The notes beneath the pieces were generated by a model. The model worked only from the letters and a program-made list of their open reading frames with translations, was not told where the DNA came from and searched no databases. Made by a program: the position numbers and the translations under genes. From Lagopus muta (taxonomy: Eukaryota; Chordata; Aves; Galliformes; Phasianidae), in the NCBI RefSeq assembly GCF_023343835.1, contig NC_064439.1:32376508-32440507 (forward strand): 64,000 nucleotides of DNA, in the 5' to 3' direction. The first letter of the stretch is position 1, and each line of letters begins with the position of its first letter. Below are positions 12,821 to 23,500 of this stretch, piece after piece.

Positions 12821-13618
12821 CTGAAAATAAGTTTATCAGTCAATTAGTTTTTGCATTTTCTAATCAAAATGCATTACATTTATGCATAAGTAATACACAG
12901 GGATCTTTTTAACTAAATTGGGGATAGTTTTGATTAAATATGCTCAGACACCTCTTCTCTAAAGGTAGCATCAGTAAGCACAAACGTATAGCAGTACAAC
13001 ACACCAATGAAAGGTGCCCTATGCTACTTTTAGAGATTAGGAAATATTTTTTTCTTAGTATAGTAGCTCAGTTTGTAAACATGGCACATGAGTTCTCTTT
13101 ATCCTTCAGAACATTCAATAAATTTAAATTTGGAAGAAATAAAATAAAAATCTGTATCCTTTTACAAGTATAATTTAACGAGACAATGTGAAAAAGCACC
13201 AGGTCAGAGATTCTGGTACTAAGCTAACTTAGGAGGAAGTTTTTCACAAAGAGGGTGGTGACACACTGGAACAGGTTGCCCAAGGAGGCTGTGGATGCCC
13301 CATCCCTGGAGGCATTCAAGGCCAGGCTGGATGTGGCTCTGGACAGCCTAGTCTGGTGGTTGGTGACCCTGCACATAGCAGGGGGTTGAAACCAGATGAT
13401 CACTGTGGTCCTTTTCAACCCAGGCCATTCTATGATTCTATACAACATACTTGAGAATGGTGCCAAGATACTATTTCATCATGGTTGAAAAATAAGGAAA
13501 CAAGTGACAAAACATAATACAAGGCATTTCATTGTGGAACAGAAGAGTAAATACCATTCAAGAAAAATAAAGAAGCCAAAGTAGAAGTCTGAGATAACTC
13601 TCAATGCCTCAGCATTAC
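12821..13618 (-). other. HIBADH: HIBADH short intron (798 bp, phase 0) with CR1
   Basis: Separates GTGQ from AAK of the catalytic motif. More than a quarter of it is one CR1 fragment (13229-13441). The remainder is plain AT-rich sequence. Confidence 0.92.
13229..13441 (+). mobile_element. CR1 LINE 3'-end fragment
   Basis: Begins with a TTAGGAGGAAGTTTTTCACA phrase, followed by GGAACAGGTTGCCCAAGGAG, CATCCCTGGAGGCATTCAAG and CTTTTCAACCCAGGCCATTC, and ends CATTCTATGATTCTAT. These are successive pieces of the CR1 3' region. About 213 bp, 5'-truncated and antisense to the host gene. The open frame 13224-13466 on the minus strand lies within it and is not a gene. Confidence 0.95.
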
Positions 13619-13752
13619 CTGTCCAGTTCCAACCTCTCCACAGTAGACTACATTGGAACCCATACATATTAGCAACTCTTTGGCAGCATCAAACTCCTGT
13701 TCCACTCCACCAACCATGAAAGTAAGGTTTCCAGCTCGAGCAGCTCCAACAC
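13619..13752 (-). CDS. HIBADH: HIBADH internal exon, domain-linker exon (most 5' exon found in the window)
   Basis: The 134-bp exon begins with GT completing a glycine codon (phase-1 intron upstream) and continues VGAARAGNLTFMVGG, then FDAAKELL and GSNVVYCGEVGTGQ. It matches human HIBADH at about residues 163-206. The family substrate-binding motif DAPVSGG should end exactly at this exon's first codon, so its main part lies on the missing upstream exon. GTGQ at the end leads into the catalytic-lysine motif of the next exon. The acceptor CAG is at 13753-13755 and the donor GT at 13617-13618. The segment forms the last strands of the NAD-binding domain and the start of the long linker helix. 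I could not find the next upstream exon anywhere in 13756-64000. Confidence 0.97.
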
Positions 13753-14806
13753 CTGAATCAAGACAACACTGGATTTAACACCAGTACTTTTAAAAAGTCT
13801 TAACAACTTCACCTGACCAGTAAGGGTCCAATGATGAAAAATGTATGCATTTAGTAAGTATATATAGTCTGAGTACTTACAGGATTACATATCTTAATTC
13901 TCAAACACTTCAGAAGATAAAGCCATCTTAAAGAAGGCTGTATCTTCAGCAATAATGGCAGACAATTAACTCGTAAGAATTACAGAAAACTGGCAATGTG
14001 ACTTTTCATAATTTCATATGAATTAACAACCAACCCTTCCTGTGACTTTGCACCCCATAAAATTCATTGTAACTGAATTGCTACGTAAAATGTGTTGCCA
14101 AACTGCTCTTCAAACATGACTATTCACAACAGTTGCTCAAAATTAGCTCTTGTTTTATCAGCTTTTCCAAACTCTGGGCTAAGTTTTTATCAATGCTTGC
14201 TGACTGGTAACTGAACAACTAAAAGTCACAGACATGTGAAACCTACTGCTTGCCTTCTGACATGCCACGGTTTATGATGTTCCTAATCAGAAGCAAAGTT
14301 CTACTATGTTTCAGAAACCTTATATTAGCTTTCTATGCATAAACGTAACAGACAATCATATAAAGTACTATGTAAAACCAATGTAAAACAATTGACAGGC
14401 ACACACACATACAAATATGCTATTCCCTGTTTTATTCAAAAAAATCAATCCGATTTTACCACAGGCCAGTAGGAACACCCCATAGTTCTTGATCATATTC
14501 TTCTTAAGCACAAAAAGAGCACTTTTTTTTCCCCATGTGATATTTAGCATCTGCATGAAATGTTTAACTCCTTAAAAGATGCCTAATTCTAATACAAATT
14601 ACTCTTATAATGTCAATCTACTCAACACCAACAGATTTAATTGGTAGAGCTTCTAGGAAAATTTACCCCAAACTAATTAACATATCAGCTTCCCCACTGT
14701 TTTTCACTTCAGCAAGAAGTATAACCAGTATAAATTCTCTGTTACGCATCAAGCTTTTGCCTTTTAGGACGTACAGCTACAGATTATGGCCCCTTTGATA
14801 TAAAAC

Positions 14807-14846
14807 ACTAGTTTTATTTGAAATAATAATTTGAAATAAAACTAGT
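14807..14846. repeat. Perfect inverted repeat, 13-bp arms
   Basis: ACTAGTTTTATTT at 14807-14819 is the exact reverse complement of AAATAAAACTAGT at 14834-14846, with a 14-base spacer. The spacer itself contains AAAT and ATTT, so it could extend the stem. Function unknown. Confidence 0.9.
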
Positions 14847-15164
14847 TAACAGTGTTCTTGCAAACAGAACGTCCAAGTAAAATGGTTTGTTCTTTCTTTA
14901 TGGGGTGGACCACTCTGCTTCTACATAAGTCAGACTGTTCCCTAGCCATGATTCACAATTGTTTTTCATGAACTAGCTACCATCACATCCGTAACAATCC
15001 TTATATTGAAGTAGTTTCCAGGCTGTAAGTGGAACACCCTGCACTGTGCTAGGTGTTGTGTAGTCACAAATGAAAACCCACTCCCAAAATGGAATTTCAC
15101 GTATTTTTCTTTGCACTCATTACCTCTTGTCTTGGTACAACTAAGAAAGATCTGCCTCTCTCCT

Positions 15165-15302
15165 TCTCAGACATTTCTATATAATAACATCCCCTTCAGC
15201 CTTCTCCAAGCTTCTCCTCACACAAAAGATGCTCCAGTTCCCTCATCAGCTTAGCAGCCCTTTGCTGGACTCACTCCATTACTGGGGAGTCCCAAACTGG
15301 AA
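15165..15302 (-). mobile_element. Diverged CR1 LINE fragment
   Basis: On the plus strand the order of phrases CCCCTTCAGCCTTCTCCAAG, CCCTCATCAGCTTAGCAGCC, TTTGCTGGACTCACTCC and GGGGAGTCCCAAACTGG follows the reverse complement of the CR1 region just upstream of its 3' UTR. It is diverged and truncated at both sides. Confidence 0.7.
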
Positions 15303-16708
15303 TGTCTGGAAAAACAGACCCAAAGCTTTCAACTGATATATACAAAACATGCTGCTCCTCGATAAGCACTTTTGTACTGATATATCGACAATGGTAAAGA
15401 CTTTCCTGCTCTTGTTAAGACACCTTATCTGCAGCCAATCCTTAATCTCACTTGAACAACTCCTCCCCAGCCAACTCATGTGGCAAATACCGAGAACTTG
15501 GCAAAGAGCAACGCCTAGATTTAGAACTAACACAAATAGGTCATTGTCATCTTGTTGGCTACCAATTTACTACGTACATGACCGCAAAGATTGCTACATT
15601 AATAAACACAATGATTTTCATTCCATTCCTCCAGCTATTTTTATTCAAACCACATAATGGCCTTTACCACTAATCCTGTGATCTGACCTGCAGCAAATTA
15701 AGTAGACAATTTAAGTCAAAGCTTACAAACAAAATCCAGTACTATCCATCATAGGTCAATAGCCTTGTATCTAGATTACAGACTGCTAAATAGCTTCAGA
15801 GAGTCATTTATTAGAGCAAAATTAATGCTGACAATAGTTTTCAGCTGGTTAATCTTCTGACAGCTGCACTCTCTCACTTGTTCAAACACTTACATTTCAA
15901 GTAGAAAAAATAAATTAGCTAACCAGAAAAAAAAAAGAGCAATTTGTCGTATAATGCAGAAGGCTTGGAAAGTTCTGTTTTTAAAAACAAAAGCCTATAT
16001 AGTTCACACTAATTTTTATCATTGAGGGCCCTCCCCAGTTACTAGCTGTTTTATCAGAATTAAACAAGCAATGCAGCAAGTCTATAACACTAGTAATTTC
16101 TGCAAGGTTAGGCAGGGAGGAGCAGAAGAACTGTAACTTCAGCTAAAAATGGAAAGTCATTAGACAAGAATACACTGCTCTATTTAAAAAAATCACAGAT
16201 TCCTCACCAACAACACAGGCCAGTGAAGTATTCTCAGTTTCTAACGCTGATGAGAGCAAGGAAGAAAGCAATGCAGCTTCAGTGTAATAAAAAGCAAAGC
16301 TAATGACTACATTTCACGTTTTGACTTCTGTAAGATTTCTTACCACCTCAAACATTACTGTGCCAGGTCAAAAGTCCATATTCAGGATCTGTTTGTTCTT
16401 TCCAAAATACTGAGAGCTTCTTCTTGTCCTCAGGGAGCAGTTTCTGAGAAACTGTATTAGTGAGCAGCACGTGCAAGACCTCCTCCTCTGCAAGACAGAG
16501 CTACTGGAGCCCATGGCTGCTGCCCTGTGCTCAGCCTCTCTGTAAGAGCCCCCCAGCCCACATGCAGAATCCTCTAAGGAGGTCATGCCAGCAGATTGCA
16601 CAGAGTAGCTCAACTCTGAGTCAGTAAATCATAAGACTATCAGAGTGTTTCCCAGAGATATAAATTGACAGGAACAGGTTTGCAGATAAGAGAGCTAGCC
16701 AGTGGGAG

Positions 16709-16729
16709 ACACACACACACACACACACA
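16709..16729. repeat. (AC)n microsatellite
   Basis: About ten AC units, likely polymorphic. Confidence 0.9.
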
Positions 16730-18217
16730 AAGAATCTGGGAGAAAAGCACAGTGAGAAGTTCTAGAGTAGGTCTGCAATATGTATACCTACGTAGGGACA
16801 GGCTTTCCACTTGGGTACCAAAAGGTTTTGCACAAAATCTGGAAGATTAATGTCTTGTAATGAGAACAGGTAAATAGAGAGCAGCTCCTTAAAACATCCT
16901 GTCACATCTGCCTGAGTCATTTGCAGGGCAAGGATTAGTGCAATTCACGTGGTTCTCACTGAATGCCCACAGTTTGCCCAGTGAACCTGACATAGAGCAG
17001 CTCCTAAGTTCACAGTTTTATATGAAAAAGTGAATGGAAGCTTAGGGGCCCTCATATGATAGCAGCAACTGGCCACAGCTGTCCTGAGACAGTTTGGATT
17101 CAGACAATCTCAAGTTTTAGGCTCCCAGCCAGGCAGCCTATAGGTTCTCCAGCCACCAAACACTTCCATATCCATTTTTCCTTGCTTATTACAGCTCCTG
17201 CAATATTTAGTACCTTGGAAACAATCCTGTAATTTGCAACGGATGCCTCCAGCTCCAAAAACAAAGGCCCTATCCCTAAAGCTACATCAGTAAGAGGAGT
17301 TTGTCTACAAGCAGTTTGCTTATCATAAAAAATAGAAATTACTAGGAAAAAGAAAGTTAATGAAGATGCTACATGAATGTATCTGATTCTAGTTTCAGTT
17401 GTGTTACATTTCCAAAGGAAGAGGAGGGCACAGACAAGTCAAAAAGAAGGGTCACTGTAGGGCTGTGCATTAGAGGAGGATTCCAGCTACACTGCTGAAT
17501 ACAGAGAGCACCCAACCATTCCCCTATGCCACTTAGATCACTGTTGTGTTGCACCTGCAGATAATAACTTCTGCTGTTGACAAAGTTGAGAAGAAAAATT
17601 TAAATCAAACGTGAATGAAGCTGCTTTGAACAAGCTAAGGATGAGGGTTATAAGATGAAGAAGCTCAGAAGGCAAACATCCATTTCAACGGTGACCTATT
17701 CAGCATACAGCCTACTGAGCAAGACATAATTTCAGCAATTGGCTTATGACCCAAAATAGATGTAAAAATCAACAAGAAAAATTAAAGTGTTAAAGTTTGA
17801 ATGCTCTCTCCTATGTTACAGCGTTGTACATTCAATGAGCAAGGGAACACTGGTCCCTTATCCCAACATTTTTGCAAAACTGTAACCCAAATGACTATCA
17901 TTTCCCCAAACAAGCAGTTTCTTGTTGTGATTCCTCTCCTTCAGTTAGGTGAACTTAAGAGCCTGCATCTGTCTATGTGTGTACGTGCTTGTAAGTGCAA
18001 AGCAGTGCCTTTTAAGTACCTGCCAGCTCAAGAGAAATATTTTGGCTTGTGCAACTCGCAAAAAGTTAAACCAAAATACACAAGGAAAGATTAACCAGAA
18101 AGGTTACTATTGTTTTGTTACATGTATAAATCAAGAACCAACTAAAAGACAACTGTAGGTACAGGCAACCAACATGCATAGGCAACGTCAGCTACAAATC
18201 CTTACTGGAAATAAAGG

Positions 18218-18303
18218 ATATTTAAAATTATTTTAAAATATAATTTCATATACAATTATGATTATATAATACTATACCAATTATACAATTATATATATTA
18301 TAC
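18218..18303. repeat. AT-rich low-complexity patch
   Basis: About 86 bases that are nearly all A and T, with runs such as ATTATATAAT and ATTATATATATTATA. It immediately precedes the GC- and CpG-richer candidate regulatory cluster from 18560. Confidence 0.8.
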
Positions 18304-18559
18304 CGTAAGCGTAAAGTAACCCAGAGGAAACTACTTATCTTATCCAATATAAACAGGAGGTCATTCCCTTCTAGTCTCTTTGTAGATGAAGTGTTACGGG
18401 CTTAATCTATTTCTAAGAAATGAGTAAACAGAACGACCTCAGGTAATTAAAAAAACAAAACAACACAGAACAAAACCCCCCACCGCTCCAAGGGATCTCA
18501 TTTCTCTCCCTATTACAAAAATCAGCACCAAAGGTAGAGCTATGAAGCTATTCTATCGC

Positions 18560-18990
18560 TGTAGAACCGAAACAGTAAATCACTTAATTTGCTCCAAAGA
18601 ACTTAAATGTTTTAACCAGTCTGCCATCACCAGAGATAAAGAAGAGGGCCGATGGGACCGGGCTGCGATGTGAGCCGTCTTTAAAATGCAATTGTTCTAA
18701 TCATTTTCTACAGATGCAGCCTCACAAGGGGCTGCTGTCACAGGGACCATTTACGACTTGTTATGGTGTCTCTATTGTTTACCAGAGACATTCTCTAAAA
18801 AGGCGACAGCTGGGACAGAAAGCTGCTACTCAACGAACAATATAATCCCGTGAAAGTAATCAACAAATTTAAGGGTGTTAATTAACTTTACACTTTATCA
18901 TGTTCAATTAGTTGTCCTTTCTCGAAAAGATTGCCGTGCACAATCGGTTTAGAGCGTGCCATGTTTGATTTGTAAGCGATCACGGTCTCT
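18560..18990. promoter_or_regulatory. Candidate conserved non-coding enhancer A
   Basis: Repeat-free, keeps CpGs that the surrounding intron lacks, and is dense in developmental factor cores. These include TTTACGAC (18750-18757, posterior-HOX-like), CTATTGTTT (18772-18780, SOX-like) overlapping TGTTTAC (18776-18782, forkhead core), and several TAATTA-type cores near 18880-18915. Open frames are short and unrelated. Enhancer status is an inference from composition and from the HOXA/EVX1 neighbourhood of HIBADH in amniotes. Confidence 0.35.
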
Positions 18991-19365
18991 GTTCCTTAGC
19001 CCATGTCAGATGTCCTCTGGGGTGCCGGTGACACAGACGGATGGCTCTGCACATGCTGGGGGTGATGCGCTATAGCTGGGACCAGCAGCACGTCAGCCCG
19101 GCCTCGCACAAGCGGAGCACCACGCGCACAAAGCCCCTCTGCCGCAGCACAGGCAACAACCCAAAGTTTGGTTTTTGCCGAAGCACAAAGGCACAAATAA
19201 ACGGGCAATTTTTCATCATTATATCCCGGAGCACGGGGCTTGTCTTTTAGGGGCACGCTCGGGATCATTTCCTCCCAGCAAGACCCTGAGTCGTGCCGCA
19301 TTATGCGCACGTTCCTACATTTTACATAATGCACGGCTGCCTCTCCGCGTGGCAGCTGAGCAAAT
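18990..19365. promoter_or_regulatory. Intronic CpG-rich patch (orphan CpG-island-like)
   Basis: By hand count, about 23 CpGs fall in roughly 360 bp (19021-19380), against about one per 100-150 bp in most of the window. There is no exon, promoter or repeat I recognise. A 112-codon minus-strand frame (18996-19334) and plus-strand frames overlap it, but these are expected in GC-rich sequence and show no domain. It is flanked on both sides by candidate enhancer sequence, so an enhancer core or an unannotated promoter is more likely than a protein. Confidence 0.4.
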
Positions 19366-19379
19366 GGGAAGTTCTTGTG

Positions 19380-19640
19380 GATATAAAATTCTGCAGTGAC
19401 TTTTAAATGTCCATTCTGCGTTTATGATGGCAGGGATTCTAGCGGAAAGTTAATTTAATTTATTACTAAAATCTGCCATTTTCCCTTGCACGCACTGGTT
19501 TTGCTTGCTAATGGGACAAGGCAAAGCTCATGATGAAGCGATGGCATACTTGGAATTACGCCTTAATGAAAGCCATTGCTACCTCACTCTCCTGATGAAT
19601 AGAGCCTCGCACCAGCATACCTCATGAACTAGTGATGTTT
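19380..19640. promoter_or_regulatory. Candidate conserved non-coding enhancer B
   Basis: Unique, repeat-free sequence continuing from the CpG-rich patch. It contains CGTTTATGATGG (19419-19430), AATTTAATTTATTA (about 19453-19466) and other homeodomain-type cores. Identification rests on composition only. Confidence 0.3.
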
Positions 19641-20159
19641 GAACAAAAATGGAAATGGAGGTTCAGGTCAGTGCTTTGAAGATTTATACAACAAGAGCTC
19701 AGTGCAACTCCAGGAGAAAAAGCACGCTTGAGGAAGTAGATGCATCCCTTTTACAGCATCACCCAATTATAAAAGCTGCAAAATTATGGCTGTGCAAAGA
19801 AAAAAAACGAGTTGATTTTTATTCTGTAGCAACAGGCAAATTAAATGCTCATTATCATAATTATTAAAGCACTTACGTTGTACATAAAAACAAACTGAAA
19901 AAAGAAAAAAAACAACAAAAAACCCGAAACAATAAAAATGAGAAGAAAGCCCCATGGAAAAGTTGTTAACTCTGAAAGCTAATAATGGACTAGGTTAAAT
20001 ATTTAAGAGGAAATTATAGGCTATATCAGAAATAGCTGAAACCACAAAACAAAGCAGTAGAAAACATTAGTTTTCTGCTCTGAAGAAGATCTGCAGGGAG
20101 AAGGGAAGCGGTCGATAGATCCTTAAATTGGACGCAATAGCTGTTCTTCTATCCCAAGT

Positions 20160-20540
20160 TGGCAGCTGCTACATTTGCAGCCCTGGTTCATTATTTACCC
20201 ATAATGACCATCAAGCTCCAGTCAAAGTCAGATCACAACAACTGTCAGCAGCTCTTTTAATTAGCCTTGTTTGAATTCAGATAAATATCACAATGGCCCA
20301 GCTTCTGCTGAAAAAGCAACAGAAGACTGCAAGGAGTAAGCTGTGCTGAATTCCAAACAAACAGTACTGTGAAGAAGTCTAGCAAACAAAAGTTTTTTTT
20401 TTTAATTGAGGAAGGAATGATGATGTGCACGCTATTATTTCTCCCTCATGCGATATTCATATCGCAGCCCACTGTTCCTGTTTACGGGCGTATTCGTGCT
20501 TCTCAAATGCCAACTCAAAGCATTACTCCTCAACCTATAA
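20160..20540. promoter_or_regulatory. Candidate conserved non-coding enhancer C
   Basis: Contains paired TCATTAT/ATAATGA half-sites separated by six bases (20188-20207), TTTTAATTAG near 20256, a SOX-like CACAATGG near 20290, and a perfect CpG-bearing palindrome (20449-20466) in a stretch with several CpGs. No repeat or exon is recognised. Enhancer status is inferred. Confidence 0.3.
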
Positions 20541-23500
20541 GGTAAACTTCAAGAGATGGTCTACAGTTACTAATTAAATCTCTAACCTCTGTGAAATTGT
20601 ATGTTTTGAAAAACTGAATCAGAATTAAGGAATGCACATATTAACAGGATTATCCTCTCTCCTAATTTATCTCCTTCTGTTTGTTTATCCTCAGGGAACA
20701 TAATCTTCTGTTGCATCAAGCCCCTCTCATTCTCCCTGTGTCAGCAGCAGAATAATAATTCCCTCCTCCTCCTCCACCCCTGCCTCCCAGAAGCACAGGC
20801 AAGAACGAGGAGTGGATCAGGCTGTGAGCATCAGCACTAATGCTCCATGCAGCTATTTTCATAACAGCAGCATAGAGTGAAAGAAAGATGAGAGAGAGGT
20901 GAGCAATATGCTACCTGTTCTAGAGAGCCCAGTATGAGAGAGTAATTGAAACATATTGCCTCCTAGAATAGTACGGAGACAGAAGATGGGGCAGAGCACA
21001 CTTTAATACCCGTTCTTTAGCACTTGTGTTGCTCTTGTGGTTAGCTATATTTTGCTAGATGCTGTGCAAAGACAAAAGCCAGCACCAACCTCTCCCATTC
21101 CCTACGGCAACCAAAGAGGCACTAGTGTACATGCAAGGACCCATAGGAACATTGAGGGAACATGCTGAAGGAATCAGGGTACATATATGTGAACAACAGG
21201 AACACACATGTGTTACAGTGGTTCAAGAGCACAGAAAAAAATATTTAAACATCTTCAGGAAGGCAGTGTAGAGAGAATGAAGAAGAAATAATAAAACAGG
21301 CAAAACAGTAATGAAAAGCTTTATGCTTTAGAGGAAGCACTGAGTGGAATTCCGCAGGGATTACTGCATGAACTTGGCCATGGACACTAGCATAAAAATC
21401 TTCCATCTGATTTAGATGTATTACAGAAGGATGCCAAAACACAGAAAACAATACGTCCTCTCAATAAATCATGCAAAAACTGAGTCGAAGCTATTGTTAA
21501 AGAGGCTTAGCATGAAGCAAATGCACCAGAAAAAATTATAGATGGTATTAAGTAGCAACTGACACCTCCAAAATGATTAGCCAAAGAAAATAAGATGCAA
21601 CAGACAAATGCACACAGAAGGTGCTTTAACCTTGTCAACAAAGTACAAGCTGAAAGAAAGGCCTGATGAGGCTGTTCTGTTGGCAGCACTGTGTTTAGTT
21701 CTAGTTATTGGAATGGCAAAGTGAAATACCAGAGTACCTGGAAAGTTACCAAGGAGAATAGTTCATAGCATTGCAGTAAGAAAGAAAATAAAGCACAATC
21801 GATTAAATTAGCAGCTTATTTTTAATACCTCAAATTCTGCATCAGAAACACTTCTGAGCAGTAGTTCATGCCAGTTATTTCTCATATGCCCTCTCTTTAA
21901 TCCATACTCCACCATAAAAAGCCCTGGAGAACAGGAAAAGCCCATGGGTATCCCTGCTGGAGTACCAGAGTTAGCTGTTCCTCAACATCTCCGAGTATGG
22001 TCTAAATCTCATTAGGGCCACAAGCCTGTACAGAAATATTAAAACTTAACACCAACTGCAAACATCTTCCATCTTGGGCTAACTGCATAGGGTTTAGCAC
22101 AGTTTAAAGCAGGTATTTAAGTTTTTATCCCAACATCAGCAAGAAGGCTGGCCAGCCAGTGCACAACTGAAGTGGTATGTTCCAGGTATCCCATAAGCCA
22201 AGTGTTCCAATCAGACTTTGGGAGAGTCCAAATGTAAAAAGCACATGGCACAAAGCTATTTCATTAACTGTAGCTGAGTTCTGAGTAAGCACAACATCAA
22301 TACAAAAGAAACAAAGAAAATAACCCAAGATCTTCTTGGCCAGCACTACTGTTTGAAATTCTAGGGCTTCAGTGAAGATCTGAAAATGAAACATAAACAT
22401 GCACACAGTTTCTCAACCATGTGGGACAGTGCTATCCCTCCACATAACTGATTTTCAGCAGACAGGCTCCAGCACAATTCCCATGCTGGCTGGATTACGC
22501 ATTACATCCTAGAAACAAAAGAACTTCTCAATCGCATATTGCAAAAACAAGAATATTTTATGTTTAGCATTAGAAAGATGGCAGAGCCTCATCTTTAACA
22601 TACACTGATGGCTCCACAACTCCTCTTTCTTCAGAATATTCCACACCACATAGAAGATCAGCAACTTAAAAAAAAAAATACTGTTATGGAACAATATGAG
22701 AAAAAGCTGAAAGGGATGAGCATTTGCACTGTCCCCTTTAGAAAAAGCAAAATGCTGGAAGAGCGATTCCATCTGCTCCTGCCAAAACCCACAAGCAATA
22801 CCCAAACAAACAACAGTAACCAAATCACCACATTAGCTTAAGGTTTGTGTGGAACAGCAAAGGCCACAGAACTCCACCTCGGCATCACAGCTTTCGATCT
22901 CATCAGCCTCAAGCGAGCACCATATAGCTGCTGTGGTCTCTGACCAACAAAAAGGGACATTTGGCCACATTTGCTGAGCTCTGTAAATTATAGAAAGCAG
23001 TTTGCCATACGCCACCATGTCTGCAGATTTTGCTGGTTGGACCTGGATGTCTCTATCTAGAAAGCATGAAACACTCATGTATAATACCTTAAAACAAAAC
23101 GCAAATATGTCTATACTCCACTGTGGAATAGATACACTGCAGCCAAAACCCCACATTTACGCAGCATAACAAGGACTTTATGAAAGAAGAATAAATCACA
23201 ACATATTATTTTTTATATATTTCTCTAGTAACAGTAATACTGTAACATTATTCCTTTTTTACAAAAACAAAAAAACACTTTTGTCCTTTGCACTTTTCTT
23301 TACTATATTACGCAGATTGGCCCCCAAAAGCAACAAAACAGAGCAGCATTTTTCTTTCTTTCTTTTTTTTTTTTTTTTTTAATAAAGAAGGCATTAAGCA
23401 CATTGCTAAGAGAAAAAAAAATTAAATCACACTGAGTCATATATTTAAACTGCAATTGCTCCACAGGTATGGGTCCTAGCGCTCTGCTTAGTAAAAAGTA

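Larger units (their letters stand above)
13753..18559 (-). other. HIBADH: Large upstream HIBADH intron, first segment
   Basis: Starts at the CAG acceptor of the 134-bp exon. I found no HIBADH exon here. Contents are a long hairpin at 14807-14846, a CR1 fragment near 15165-15302, an AC microsatellite at 16709-16729 and an AT-only patch at 18218-18303. Open frames near 15.3-15.7, 16.4 and 17.8-18.1 kb have no recognisable motifs. Confidence 0.75.

Noticed and set aside
18996..19334. 112-codon minus-strand frame as a gene
   Set aside because: Open because the patch is GC- and CpG-rich; the other strand is open too and no family motif is seen.
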